A stretch of DNA of 64,000 bases, taken from contig NC_049981.1 of the NCBI RefSeq assembly GCF_000003815.2, positions 5,413,226 to 5,477,225 on the forward strand. The letters run 5' to 3'. The notes beneath the pieces are model-generated. The model was given only the letters and a program-made list of their open reading frames with translations, was not told the DNA's origin and made no database searches. The position numbers were made by a program, and so were the translations under genes. Shown one piece after another: positions 22,101-33,000 of the stretch (positions within the stretch are counted from its first letter, which is position 1; each line of letters opens with the position of its first letter). This stretch comes from Branchiostoma floridae (taxonomy: Eukaryota > Chordata > Leptocardii > Amphioxiformes > Branchiostomatidae).

Positions 22101-24303
22101 CCGTTCACAATAGCTGCTCATGACCCACGTGTATTAAGGTCGCAAAATAGGTCGTCGCAGTTCTTGAAAAGCCATAGAAATTTTTCTGTGCACGTCAGCG
22201 AGTCGGAAACTGTGGTGAATAGTAGAGGGATACGTAAGTTTTGAGGCTGTATGAGTTGGGTTACGATGTTTGTTTGGCTGGGTAGAATTTCGCGCACGAA
22301 TCCCGTTCCCGCTACTTCCGTGTGTCGGCTGCAGTATGGTGACCTCCGCTGGGGATCATTTCAAAGTGTTCTTTCTGGGAAAACGAGCAGGCAAACTTCA
22401 TCTCATTTTCACATATGTTGTAGATTCTACCCTCAACTCCAACATATCGAATTCTTGTTAATTACTTTTGCACCCTGATATATTTTTTAGTCGTCGAACC
22501 ACCTCACTTTAGGGTCCTTAACCATGTAAATCCCCATAGGCGAAAAACTGTGTTCTGCTACCTTAATATTGTATGTCTTGTTACAATTTCAATGAGATTA
22601 AATAATCAATGCAAACGGTATTCTAGCCGAGCAATTTGACATCGCAGTGACGTCTTAACGTTGTGATAACACCTGCTATATCCAGACTGATCTCGGTGGA
22701 CCTTGTGACTTTGACTCGCCCTTGCAGTTGTAGAATAACGCAGAGATCCCATAAGCCTTTAAAATGATTACTATTTAACATGACTGGAATATCGTCTCAA
22801 GGACGTTTAGGTGAGCCTTTTAGCGTCTGAAAGACACAAAAAGCGCACAGCAGGGAGTTGGCTTTCTGGGTATTTGCCTTCCCCAACGAAACAACTATTC
22901 AAACAGATATCGAATCAAAAAGCATAGTAAATTAGGCGGCGGTTAGCCGAAATGAGCTAAATCGTATTGCTTATCCAATGTTTGAGTGATTTGTGACACA
23001 AAATATGAGACAAATTAGAAAAAAAACATAATGAAATCAACAAGATATTGCCATCATCATTGCAATAACATGACTTTATTCATTATTGTTGCAATAGCAT
23101 GACTTTTTTTACAAGAATATGTATAATATAAGTATGTACAATATAAGTAAGTAAGTATATCTATACCGTAAATACATGAATATTTATAGCGGATATCTAT
23201 ATCGACATCTACATTCATACAATGTATATCTATAACGTCATATATTGATACATATATTTTATATTTATATACGTATACATCTATATATCTATATCATTCT
23301 ATCGCTCAATTATTAAAATAGATATATATACTGATGTAGGTAAACTTCGTTTCTTTGCGTGTAGTTGCGATCATTATAACATTTTTTTTTTCGTGTACCT
23401 GTGCGTTTGTTCCCGCCGTTTCTAGGTGTGGCCCCTAGTGACCATAGTTTCCGGTGTGGGTATGTTGGCGCTAGCTGCAATGGGTTGGACGGCCTACAGT
23501 AAGGTTGATGTAGTGTAAGTATGGTCAGGTCTTTACCGTGCGTTCATCAATTTGTTGTTATCGTCCGTTTCCGAAAAAAAAAAACTTCAAATCATACTGC
23601 AAATCATACAAAGCACAAAAATTAAATATATTTGTCGTAAATTGCAAAAAGAAAAATCGGGAAACCAAGTTGAATACTAATCTCCTTTAATACCAAAACC
23701 AATTCTGTTGTCAATGAAAAAGATGTAAAAGAACAAAATTAAACGAGGATGTCATCCATATAATCAAATCAATATTGGCTTTCGTCAATGAAGATTAGAC
23801 ATCAAGGTAATAAGATACGCTAAAACAGTTAATTGTAAGCTATTTGGTCAATTAGTTAGCTGGTTAGTTAAGCAAAGTATACACCTCTTGATAGGACGTT
23901 TGGTAGTGAGTTAGTTTGTGAGTTAGTAAAATACTGCTTAAATACATGCATTTTTCCACACCCATAATGCCAAATTCTTACTCTGTTATTTCTGATTTTC
24001 ACAGTTTTGACAAAAGTCACGAACCGGCGTTGAACGAGGTGCCTTTGGACAGACCAACGCAAAAGGTATATGAAGAGTTGTCCTTTATTTCAGCATACAT
24101 CCTTTATTTGACTAACTCCTTGTTGTTATAAACATTAAAACACATTCACGGATTGCATTATCTACAGAAGAAAACCGATAATTATGTCAAAAAATTAAGT
24201 GAATGGAAGTGTCATCTTTTCCCAGTTGCTTACAATAAACCAGACGTACAAGGACATCCCGGAGGTTCACGTCATGGAAGAAATCGAGAAGGACGAGCAC
24301 TGA
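19196..24303 (+). CDS. NMES1: NMES1/C15orf48-like small mitochondrial protein, paralogue 2
   Basis: Four exons, 19196-19315, 23426-23514, 24005-24065 and 24226-24303, join in phase to give 115 residues. Exon sizes and intron phases match paralogue 1: exon 2 is 89 nt in both. Conserved pieces are VLKDPS, VWPLVTIVSGVG, the single TM segment, KVDVVFDK, VPLDRPTQK and LTINQTYKDIP. The N-terminal 25 residues and the C-terminal 10 differ, which suggests different import sequences or partners. The likely role is a cytochrome c oxidase-associated inner-membrane protein, by family. It lies in the same orientation about 5 kb downstream of paralogue 1. Intron 1 has expanded by insertion of several MITEs. 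Confidence 0.88.
19615..19755. mobile_element. 141-bp MITE
   Basis: The ends TAGCCTCTACCAGGCT and AGCCTGGTAGAGGCTA are perfect inverted repeats. The element lies in intron 1 of paralogue 2. Confidence 0.75.
20566..20772. mobile_element. Foldback element with long terminal inverted repeats
   Basis: The left arm starts CATAATTCCACCAGGTGCCA and the right arm ends TGGCACCTGGTGGAATTATG. Homology between the arms continues inward for about 75 bases, including CAAGATTGTCTT and AAGACAATCTTG. It encodes no protein. Confidence 0.8.
20880..20990. mobile_element. Small foldback element carrying AP-1/MARE-like arms
   Basis: TGCTGAGTCATTC (20914-20926) and GAATGACTCAGCA (20943-20955) are perfect inverted repeats. 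Weaker arm similarity extends outward to CCTAGGCCT on both sides. Each arm holds TGAGTCA in a TGCTGAGTCA context, the recognition core for AP-1, Maf and NRF2 type factors. Function is unproven. Confidence 0.55.
21766..21850. repeat. (GAAT)n microsatellite
   Basis: Interrupted array of GAAT/AATG units. Confidence 0.9.
23095..23330. repeat. TATA-rich low-complexity stretch
   Basis: AT-rich sequence with many overlapping TATATCTATA-like words in intron 1 of paralogue 2. Confidence 0.7.
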
Positions 24304-24840
24304 AAAGTCCCTGCCATGTTGCACATAATCGCTAGGTGGCGCCCGTGAGTGGTGAAGCTGCGTCGCGCATCGTGATCAGTATGCTAAAGCGGCCATGGGT
24401 GTTTTCAAATATCTACAGTGTATGCAACACTTATCGCTTAAAATTTGGAAAGACACTGAGGACTGAAAACAACATTAAAACAAAAAATAACAATATACGA
24501 ACATTTGATAGACATACGTCGTAACAGAAGTATGAACATGTCCTTTCAATTGACAGAGTCAAATTTACGTCATTTACATAGTCAACTACAAATGTGAAAT
24601 GTGCAACATAAAATCTATGGCACTTTTGTACATTGCAAATGTCTTTCCAATCTAAGAGTGATTCCAGTGTTTCATCATTAAGTATTCCACTCAGAGAGCA
24701 ACTACATGATGCACAGCAGAACTTTGATATTTTTATTAGAGTTAGAAGGACCAAAACTTAGAGGGACATTCTACTCCAGAAGGCAGTGTTACTCGGCGAC
24801 AGATACTGATATTTGGAATTAATAAATGTATTCTATTTCA
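24304..24840 (+). other. Probable 3' UTR of NMES1-like gene 2
   Basis: An AATAAA signal lies at 24821-24826, about 520 bases after the stop. No coding sequence is seen between. Confidence 0.45.
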
Positions 24841-26806
24841 CATATAAATATAGGATATAAAGTTATTACTACTCAAAAAGGTATATCCAGTCTTCTACAA
24901 AACTCCTCAAGTACTTTCTGATGAAATTAATCTATCTCACAATTCTCAGTCTATGGCTTGACAACGCCTGACTCAATTTAGGTTACAAAACTAAAAAAAA
25001 ATCATGTTATGTTGTCTTCGATATCTTACGCGCAATGTGCCCTCTTTGTATGATTATCACTCCTCATATATTGCGAAAATACGTACGATAAAGGAGGTGC
25101 ATTGGGTTTAGCGAGTAAGAGTGTCATATTGTTTTACAAACACACATCGCGTAATTCACCACAAGTCAAGTGAAATCCAAAAAAGGGCGGCTGAAATTAA
25201 TGCATTCATTGATACATGACCTATCATAAAAAATAACAGCCCCTTCTGGAGTGGAATGCCTTTGGGTCCTACGGATCCATGGATCCGAGTCATCTATCTG
25301 CCAACGAAATGTTCCATTTGTAAGATACTGACTCCTGTCCAAGTTGAGCTATTGTACAAGACCATAGACCATGTTTGTCTCCGAACTGAAGTTGAAGAGA
25401 GGCATAATCAGTTGGACCAAGAAAGGAACTAAAACATAGGAGTAAAAATTAAGTGCTGTTAGTGATTTGAGGGTTTATAAAAGGAATAAAGGGATAGGAC
25501 ATACGGAAGAAACAGGGATGCCAATCTGGACACAAATCCAGCTCAAGATATAAGATTATAAACTATATAGCTATATCTGGGGAGAAGCAAACCGTCAGTA
25601 TTGGTAGAAGGTAGGAATGGCACGTTTTTGGTGAGTGAAAAGTGAGATTTTTTTGGCATGTACTGATAACAAGAGAACTGTGTGGATATGGTGTAGAGTA
25701 TCTAGTTTGGACATATTTATCTATACAATAATGAGTCGTGACTTAAGAGTGAATGTTTATTTTCGTATCATGGAAGATATATCGTTATCTGGATTTGTTT
25801 GTGCACAATTACACTTGAGCTCGGCAGATACGTAACTAAAAAGTAAATTTATAGTTCAGTGTACATAGTTATGTCAATGATAAGTGATAATCTGTAGTAC
25901 ATGTAATATAATTTGCCGTATGATTGAATATTCTATTGATTCAAGTATTGCAGAGCAATCTTGTATGTTTGAGACTGGAGAAAAAAATCCCAAACGATAC
26001 GTGCGTCCATGTCTTGATATTACGATGAAACAGAACATGACTTACACAATTATTTATTGCAAAGACTTCAGCGTTATATTTGGTCAATTAGCTAAAATGC
26101 ACAACTAAATAGCTTGTTCCCAGACATAACTAAATAAATTACAAACTACGCACACCTAAATAGCTCATACCTCAAGAACGTCTGCTAGCCAAACAAAAAG
26201 GAAACGTCACAAAATTGAATTCCCGTCATAAACACCTGACACAGACGTTTACTTAATAAAATCCCTATCCTACCTTTTAATATTGGTAAGTATATTGACA
26301 AGATATGGTGACGGCATACTCAAGTCGATATCATTTGCATGCCGTCATAAACACTAGTACTACATGAGTACGTATTACAAAAATAAAATATAAAACAGAA
26401 TAGGAAATTTACAAACATTAGAAAAAGGATATAAAATGAGGTTTCGAGTCCCCGAAGACTGATAGGTTGGCAGTGATAGATTAGTTGTTTGAAATATGTC
26501 AAAATGTTTGAACACAAAAACAATTTTGACAATTTTTGGGTATAGATATGGAAGAAGAACCTCTTCAAAGAAAATATTAAAGTGTCATCAGACGGATTAT
26601 CTTTGCCTGTAACAAAACCTACTTGTCTTTTCAAATTGCCAAAGACTCATTAGGACTTTAAATGGTATCTCTGTTATATGCGTTGTCACCTTGCCTCTTT
26701 CCCCATGACCTCAATGAAAAGCGGCCTGCAGGCCGATTTGAGCTTTCATGAATAAACAAAGGTTAAAACAAACAAACAAACAAAACTGTACTCTCGAACT
26801 ACCAAT
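24841..26806. other. Convergent intergenic region and 3' UTR of the polycystin-like gene
   Basis: I see no exon of either strand. In particular, nothing resembles the six-TM channel region of polycystins. The minus-strand gene ends at 26807 and its 3' UTR must lie here. Minus-strand poly(A) signal candidates are near 26276 (ATTAAA) and 26050 (AATAAA). Confidence 0.45.
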
Positions 26807-27073
26807 TTATCTACGACGGGGTACGAGAGACTGGTATTGGCGCATGTTGCTGTGCTGTTTAGAATCCTTCACGTTGACGTACGGTGGGTTAGACGTGTTA
26901 ATGTAGGTGTGACGCGGAGGTGGATGATACGGGGCAGTGTTGACGTACGGGGCAGTGTTGACGTACGGGGCAGTGTTGACGTTGGAGGCAGTGTTGACGT
27001 ACGCAGGCCCGTTTGCTGGCCGTCGCAAACGGCGGTCATGGTCCATCTGAAGCAGGTATCTTCTCCTTCGTTC
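26807..27073 (-). CDS. Last exon: cytosolic tail with five YxN motifs
   Basis: The exon begins [15 protein letters not shown] and ends VPRRR-stop (TAA at 26809-26807). The tail contains YVNT three times, YINT once and YVNV once, plus a degenerate NVNT. Part of this comes from an 18-bp in-frame DNA repeat (GGGGCAGTGTTGACGTAC on the plus strand). pTyr-x-Asn is the established Grb2 SH2 binding consensus, so the tail could recruit such adaptors. That is inference. The acceptor is at 27074 and the phase is 0. Confidence 0.85.
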   Translation of the reverse strand, partial: ERRRRYLLQMDHDRRLRRPANGPAYVNTASNVNTAPYVNTAPYVNTAPYHPPPRHTYINTSNPPYVNVKDSKQHSNMRQYQSLVPRRR

Positions 27074-30000
27074 CTGTGAACACGAACCAAATAAAAAAAA
27101 AGGATCTTTGACACAACCTTTGCTTTATTTCCACTGACGTTTCGGTGACCGTCTGTCACCTTCCTCGTGGTTATTCTGACTGGTTTACTCCATCTGTAAG
27201 CAGCGACAGCTATACTGCAGTACAATGTGTAAAAAAAACAAGTACAAACTGCCCTGAGTAAGGTGGCAGACGGTCACTAAAATGTCGGTAGAATAGAGCC
27301 CTTTGTGTTAGCCATAGGCTAGTTGGGCAGCCCTGTCTGTGCGTTCTGAACAGCCAAACCAATAAAGAAATACAGCAACAGTTGTGAAAAATGGGTTTAT
27401 TTATTCCAGACAAAATTAACACGCTAAGAAAGCCATCTTAACCAGAATTACTGAATTGTTTTATATAAGTGAATAGCGATTGATAATAAAATTTATTACA
27501 AATTCTTGCCCGTGGGCTAATTGCAGGTAACATAAAAGATTCAAACAGTGTAAAAACAATATCACAAGTGCTAATCAAGTCTAAAGCTAATAAAAGCTAA
27601 CTCTAGATCCCGGGTTCGACTCCTTTTTCGAATACAGTGGAAGACGAAAGATACCACCTTTTCTATTATGTGTGAGTTTTGTGATGTTAGAGGGAGAACT
27701 GTTTTCTTGGGCTAGGGTCTGCCAAACAAGGCAGGCCAATAGAAACATCCTCCAATCCGACATCTATTTGTAGACTACTGGTAAATTCTCATCGCGACGC
27801 TTATCTTCATGTAGTATTTATGTTGGATTATGTTTTGTTTCGAGTTCAGGGCACAGTCATTTTCCTACATTACAGACGTGTATAACATAGCACAAAGCCA
27901 GAACAAATACAAAAAGTACAAAAATAAGAGAATCCATCAAAGCAGATTTTATAAACCTTACCCATTCTGTTTCGATCATATTATCCACCCGACGCTGTAT
28001 TTTAGAAACGGTTTCTGGTGACGGTTTAGTTTTCTGAAATGAACCGGATAGATAAAAAATGTAAAGCCGCATGATAACTTAACGTAGCGTCAATGCATAC
28101 AATTAAACTGTCAACAAGGAAGCAGGAGACAAACACAAAGTAAGAAAATATTCCAAGGTTTAGTCTGACTCGGTGGAGCTAGGGAGCCACCTACCGATAG
28201 ATGACGGTAGTGCACCGTGTCCAAATTACAATGCTACCATCCATACATAGCTTACATTGCATACGCACATCATTCCTAGTAATAGAACCATCGTTTTGTC
28301 TGGTGACACTTCCAATGCTATCGTCTATTTTGTTCAGATGTGATGATGAAGAATAATCCACATCAAACTTTCTACGTATTGTTGAACAATAGATATGTAG
28401 CTAAAGTCGCAAGGCTTGGTAGTTTTAGATAGTAATGGATATGTAAATTTGCTTACGACTTAGCTTTTCCTACAGAATCCTAACTCATCAAAGGTTTGGA
28501 AATTTCACGTTAGAAGAGCATTTCATTGATAAGAATCAACCTTACCTTGGTAACTAGCTTGAAGAAGATGATGACCAGAATGATCTTGACCGGTTGGAGG
28601 AGGATGAAGTCAGTCAGGAAGGAGATGAGGAAGGCCAAGAGCCAGGCCTGAGACTTGGCCCTGCCGTAATCATTACCGTACAGGACAGTAAAGGCACCGG
28701 ATACTATAACTATGGCAGCAACCAGGAACCAGGCTGTAGGGAAATTTGTTAGATATGTTACATGTTACTACATACCTCTGGTCTGGGACCTGCTGTAATC
28801 ATTACCGTACAGGACAGTAAAGGCACCGGATAAAATAAGCTTGGCAGCAACCAGGAACCACGCTGTAGGGAAAAATGTTAGATATGTTACATGTAACTAC
28901 ATGAGACAGGTCTGGGACCTGCCGTAATCATTACCGTACAGAACAGTAAAGGCACCGGGGTATTATAACTATGGCAGCAACCAGGAACCAGGCTGTAGGG
29001 AAAATATGTTAGATATGTTACATGTAACTACATGAGCCTGGTCTGGGACCTGCCGTAATCATTACCGTACAGGACAGTAAAGGCACCGGATATTATAACT
29101 ATGGCAGCAACCAGGAACCAGGCTGTAGGGAAGTATGTTAGATATGTTACATGTAACTACATGAGCCAGGCTTGAGACTTGGCCCTGCCGTAATCATTAC
29201 CGTACAGGACAGTAAAGGCACCGGATGCTATAACCATGGCAGCAACCAGGAACCAGGCTGTAGGGAAAATATGTTAGATATGTTACATGTAACTACATGA
29301 GCCTGGTCTGGGACCTGCCGTAATCATTACCATACAGGACAGTAAAGGCACCGGATGCTATAACCATGGCAGCAACCAGGAACCAGGCTGTAGGGAAAAT
29401 GTGTTAGATATGTTACACGAAAGTACAGTAAACATAAAGAGCCAAGCCTGAGACTTGGCCCTGTCGTACTCATTATCGTACAGGACAGTAAAGGCACCGG
29501 AGATTGTAGCTATGTCAGCAATTAGCAGCCAGGCTCTAGGAACAACAGGTGAGAAATTATACATGTGACCTTTTAACCATGAGTTGCAAGGCTAGATGCT
29601 GCAGGAAAAGGGATGGTGCAGACGTAACTAGCTTTGGGCCACCATAAAATGAGATACCAGGCATGATTTTAAGACAGCTTGTCTCCTCACGTTTCTCTTA
29701 GAAACAGCTGTGGTAAATGTGATGAGCAATCCGTTATATGACAGACGCAGAGGTTCGGCTCCGACTGTTTTTTATGTGTTTTTTTGCCGTTTTTATTGGG
29801 CTTTTCTGTTTGCATCGTTATCTCTACGTCTCGCGGCCATGAGATATAGTAGAAAACAGTAGAAAAGAAAACAGTAGAAATTTTATAAAAAGCCAGATAC
29901 ACAGTCATACACAGAGCCAATCAGAAACAAAAGCTCAATTTTTCATGGAGGAAAAAAGGGACATTTGCCAGTTGGTGTACTCACCTACGATAACGCTCCA

Positions 30001-33000
30001 CCAGGGCAATGGGCGGTACGGTTTCTCACTCACGGCAACCTTCGAGCCGTGTTTCTCTATGTCATACCGGGCATCGGATTTCTTCAGAGCTGAAACACAC
30101 AGGGACAAAAAAGAGTAACAAAATTTTACTTTACCGGTCTAGGCTATATTTGAAGTGATAAACGAATCCCAGACTGGCACTACATTTGCAGATCAACGAT
30201 AAACTAAATATCATGAAGGTAACGTTGACAATGCATGCGCAGATTGTTTTAGAATCGAGTTAAAGTAACTGTAACCAGAAAACAAGCATAAACATCTAAT
30301 AAAATGTGGCGTGTTCATTAAGATTTCTCATATCTTATTAATAATCTTAAGATTTGTAAGGTTTTATGTCAATGACGTGTACACTATATTTTGATTTCTG
30401 TCAAATATCGTAGTGTGATTTGTGTCCAGGACTTAGTATTGCATTTTAGAATTTGCATCCTTGAAGATTTGAGAAGATATTCAAAGTATCATGGAACCTC
30501 GTCTGTGTAAGTAGTCATTATAGTCTCGAGGTAGAATGCTAAACTTTCTTCCAACATCAAGGCGTACATGATCGAAATTTTTATGACCAATGTCTGGATC
30601 AATAATGGCCAATCACTTCGGAACGTAAAATCTTATGGATACGTGACGTCAGCAATTGGTCAAACGTGCCAAGTTTATAACGACCCCCGTGTCTGTGTAT
30701 TTGCCCTCATTGATACCTCTTACAAAGTAGTCCTGTTCAGTGTCGGGTATTCTGACTTTTTCCAGTGAAATGGTATAGCCATGTGATTCAACGTGGATGT
30801 GTTAAGTTTATTGATTGATTGAAAGACCTTTATTGTACATTCATGCCTCGACGGGCTAGGTACAGGTCACTGATAAAGAGACTTATCTTACGTTAGAATA
30901 TACAATCCACTTAATTTTGCTACAAGACGTGGAGTAATAAATGTAAGGTCATCTGTGACGGTAGGCAACATTAATTTTGAAAACCCCATACCCGTACACA
31001 AAATAAAGCGCTTACCAACAAGCTTTCGACCAGTCGTCTGATCCTTATTACTTTCTCAGGGGAGTGAAAGAGGCCATTTACATCCGAGCCCACCAACCTT
31101 CCCTCAACCGAGATGGGGGACGATACAGACTGCCACGCACCTTTGACCCTTTGCTGACGTCACACTTCCGGTCTGGATTGTGACTTAGGCTTTGGGTTAT
31201 TACAACTTGATAAGAATCAGAGGACTGATCGAAAGCTTGTTGGTAAGCGCTTTATTTTTTATAGGGTTTTCAAAATTGTAACATAGTGGAGTAATGAATT
31301 ATACGTGCTCACCTCCTTGCTTCTTTAGCTTCTCGATATGTGCGGAAGGATCTGCAGTGTACTCCCTACCGTTCCCACTGGGCAGGTAACGGGGCAGATC
31401 CACGACTCGACCCTTCCGCGGAGTGACGTAGTCGTTCTTGTCCTTCGGGTGGGACCCGTTTGCTGACGATGGAGTGTCGTGACGTGGCCCAGCGTAACGG
31501 AAAAGCACCACGACGATGACGTTGATTGGTAAGGCGATCAGAGAACTCTCCAGGCCGATGATGAACTGAAATATTAGAAAGATAAAGGTATATTAGGAAT
31601 TCTTATGGATTATCATAGTTTGAAAGATAAAATAGGAAATTTTACGACTAAACATCAGATATTTACTAATATATAGTCATTATTATCAGAAACTTGTTTT
31701 TGGTCAAGAGGCATAGCTGGAAAAAGCATGCGATGTTTGCACATTTATCGTAAAACTCAAAATTTGGAAAAAAACACCATATTTCAAGCCATTTCGGTAA
31801 AATACCAGGCACAGAAGCGCAAAATATAATACATTTTTGGTCTGCAAATGGCCAGAAATGCAATGAAATCAATTTTGGGAAGAAATTGAGATGCCTCCAT
31901 CTAAAGTCGTTTGAAATACATTAAAGTACATGTGTGTCAAATTTGGTGCCTTTAGACAAATTTGCACAATTTTAGAGCTATGAGCCTATGTCGCTTGACT
32001 ATCGGCTACCTATAGCGGTGAGAAGCTGAGAACTAGAGTTAGAAGCTCTGACGAAGGTGTCTGAGAGACATCGAAACGTAAGCAATATAAGTACCTGCTG
32101 GTTGTGTAAAAGGAATTCTTCTATATCATATGTTCTGCCAACCTGATGAAACAATTCTTGGTCGCTGGACTACTTGAAAAGAAACGTAATCAGAACCTAC
32201 CGTATCCCAGCTGAACAGTTGTTCCAGTTGGACCCTCCCTCCGGTAACCCTGGGTACGAAATTCCTGTCTCCCCGGTAGAACATGATGTTGACTAACATG
32301 AAGGACATGAGGAGGGACAGACAACAGGAGATCCTCTGCACACGGGTGAAGTGGTTGGAGGGGGGTTTCACCACAGATATCCACAGGTGTTCCGACAGAA
32401 AACGTTTTCCAGTCGTTGTCTGGGGTACATTCTTGTATTCTCTTTGCTGATGGACCCTGTATTCTCTCTTACGCTGACGTCTGTACGCACCCTTTTTTCG
32501 CTGTAAAATTACAACAGACTTATCAACATAATGATAGACATCAATGGAAAACCCTTTTATTACAAGTAGCGATTCGGTAGCCTGATTAAATCTCGTTTAT
32601 AGCGGCCCATCCAGCATCCGACCGGCTCCCTAGACGGAGAGGGGTAAGTCATAGGCCTGGACAGCAGAGTTTGCGTTACACAGACTAGAAGTTGGGTTGA
32701 CGTTGCAATTCTCTTCTTGGTGTCATTTTTCCGTCAGACTCTGTCAGATTTTTCTGCATCATATTCATAGTATTCATAGACATGAGTTCGGCATCCAAAT
32801 GACTAAACTATCGGAATCAAACGTCAATAGTTTCCAGCAATGTTTCCGGGGGGTGGGGGTGGTGGCGTCTTGCAAATGAATCTAAATTTCATGCGCCACT
32901 ATCAAGTATTCAACACTACATGTGTATATGTTTTTATTACAATAGCCATTACGCCGTATGTCTTGTTATTGGATGCCCAAGATCATTTCTTAAAAGAAAA

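Noticed and set aside
24841-26806. Missing polycystin channel exons downstream of the tail
   Set aside because: I read both strands and found only low-complexity AT-rich frames, with no polycystin loop or TM6-TM11 motifs.
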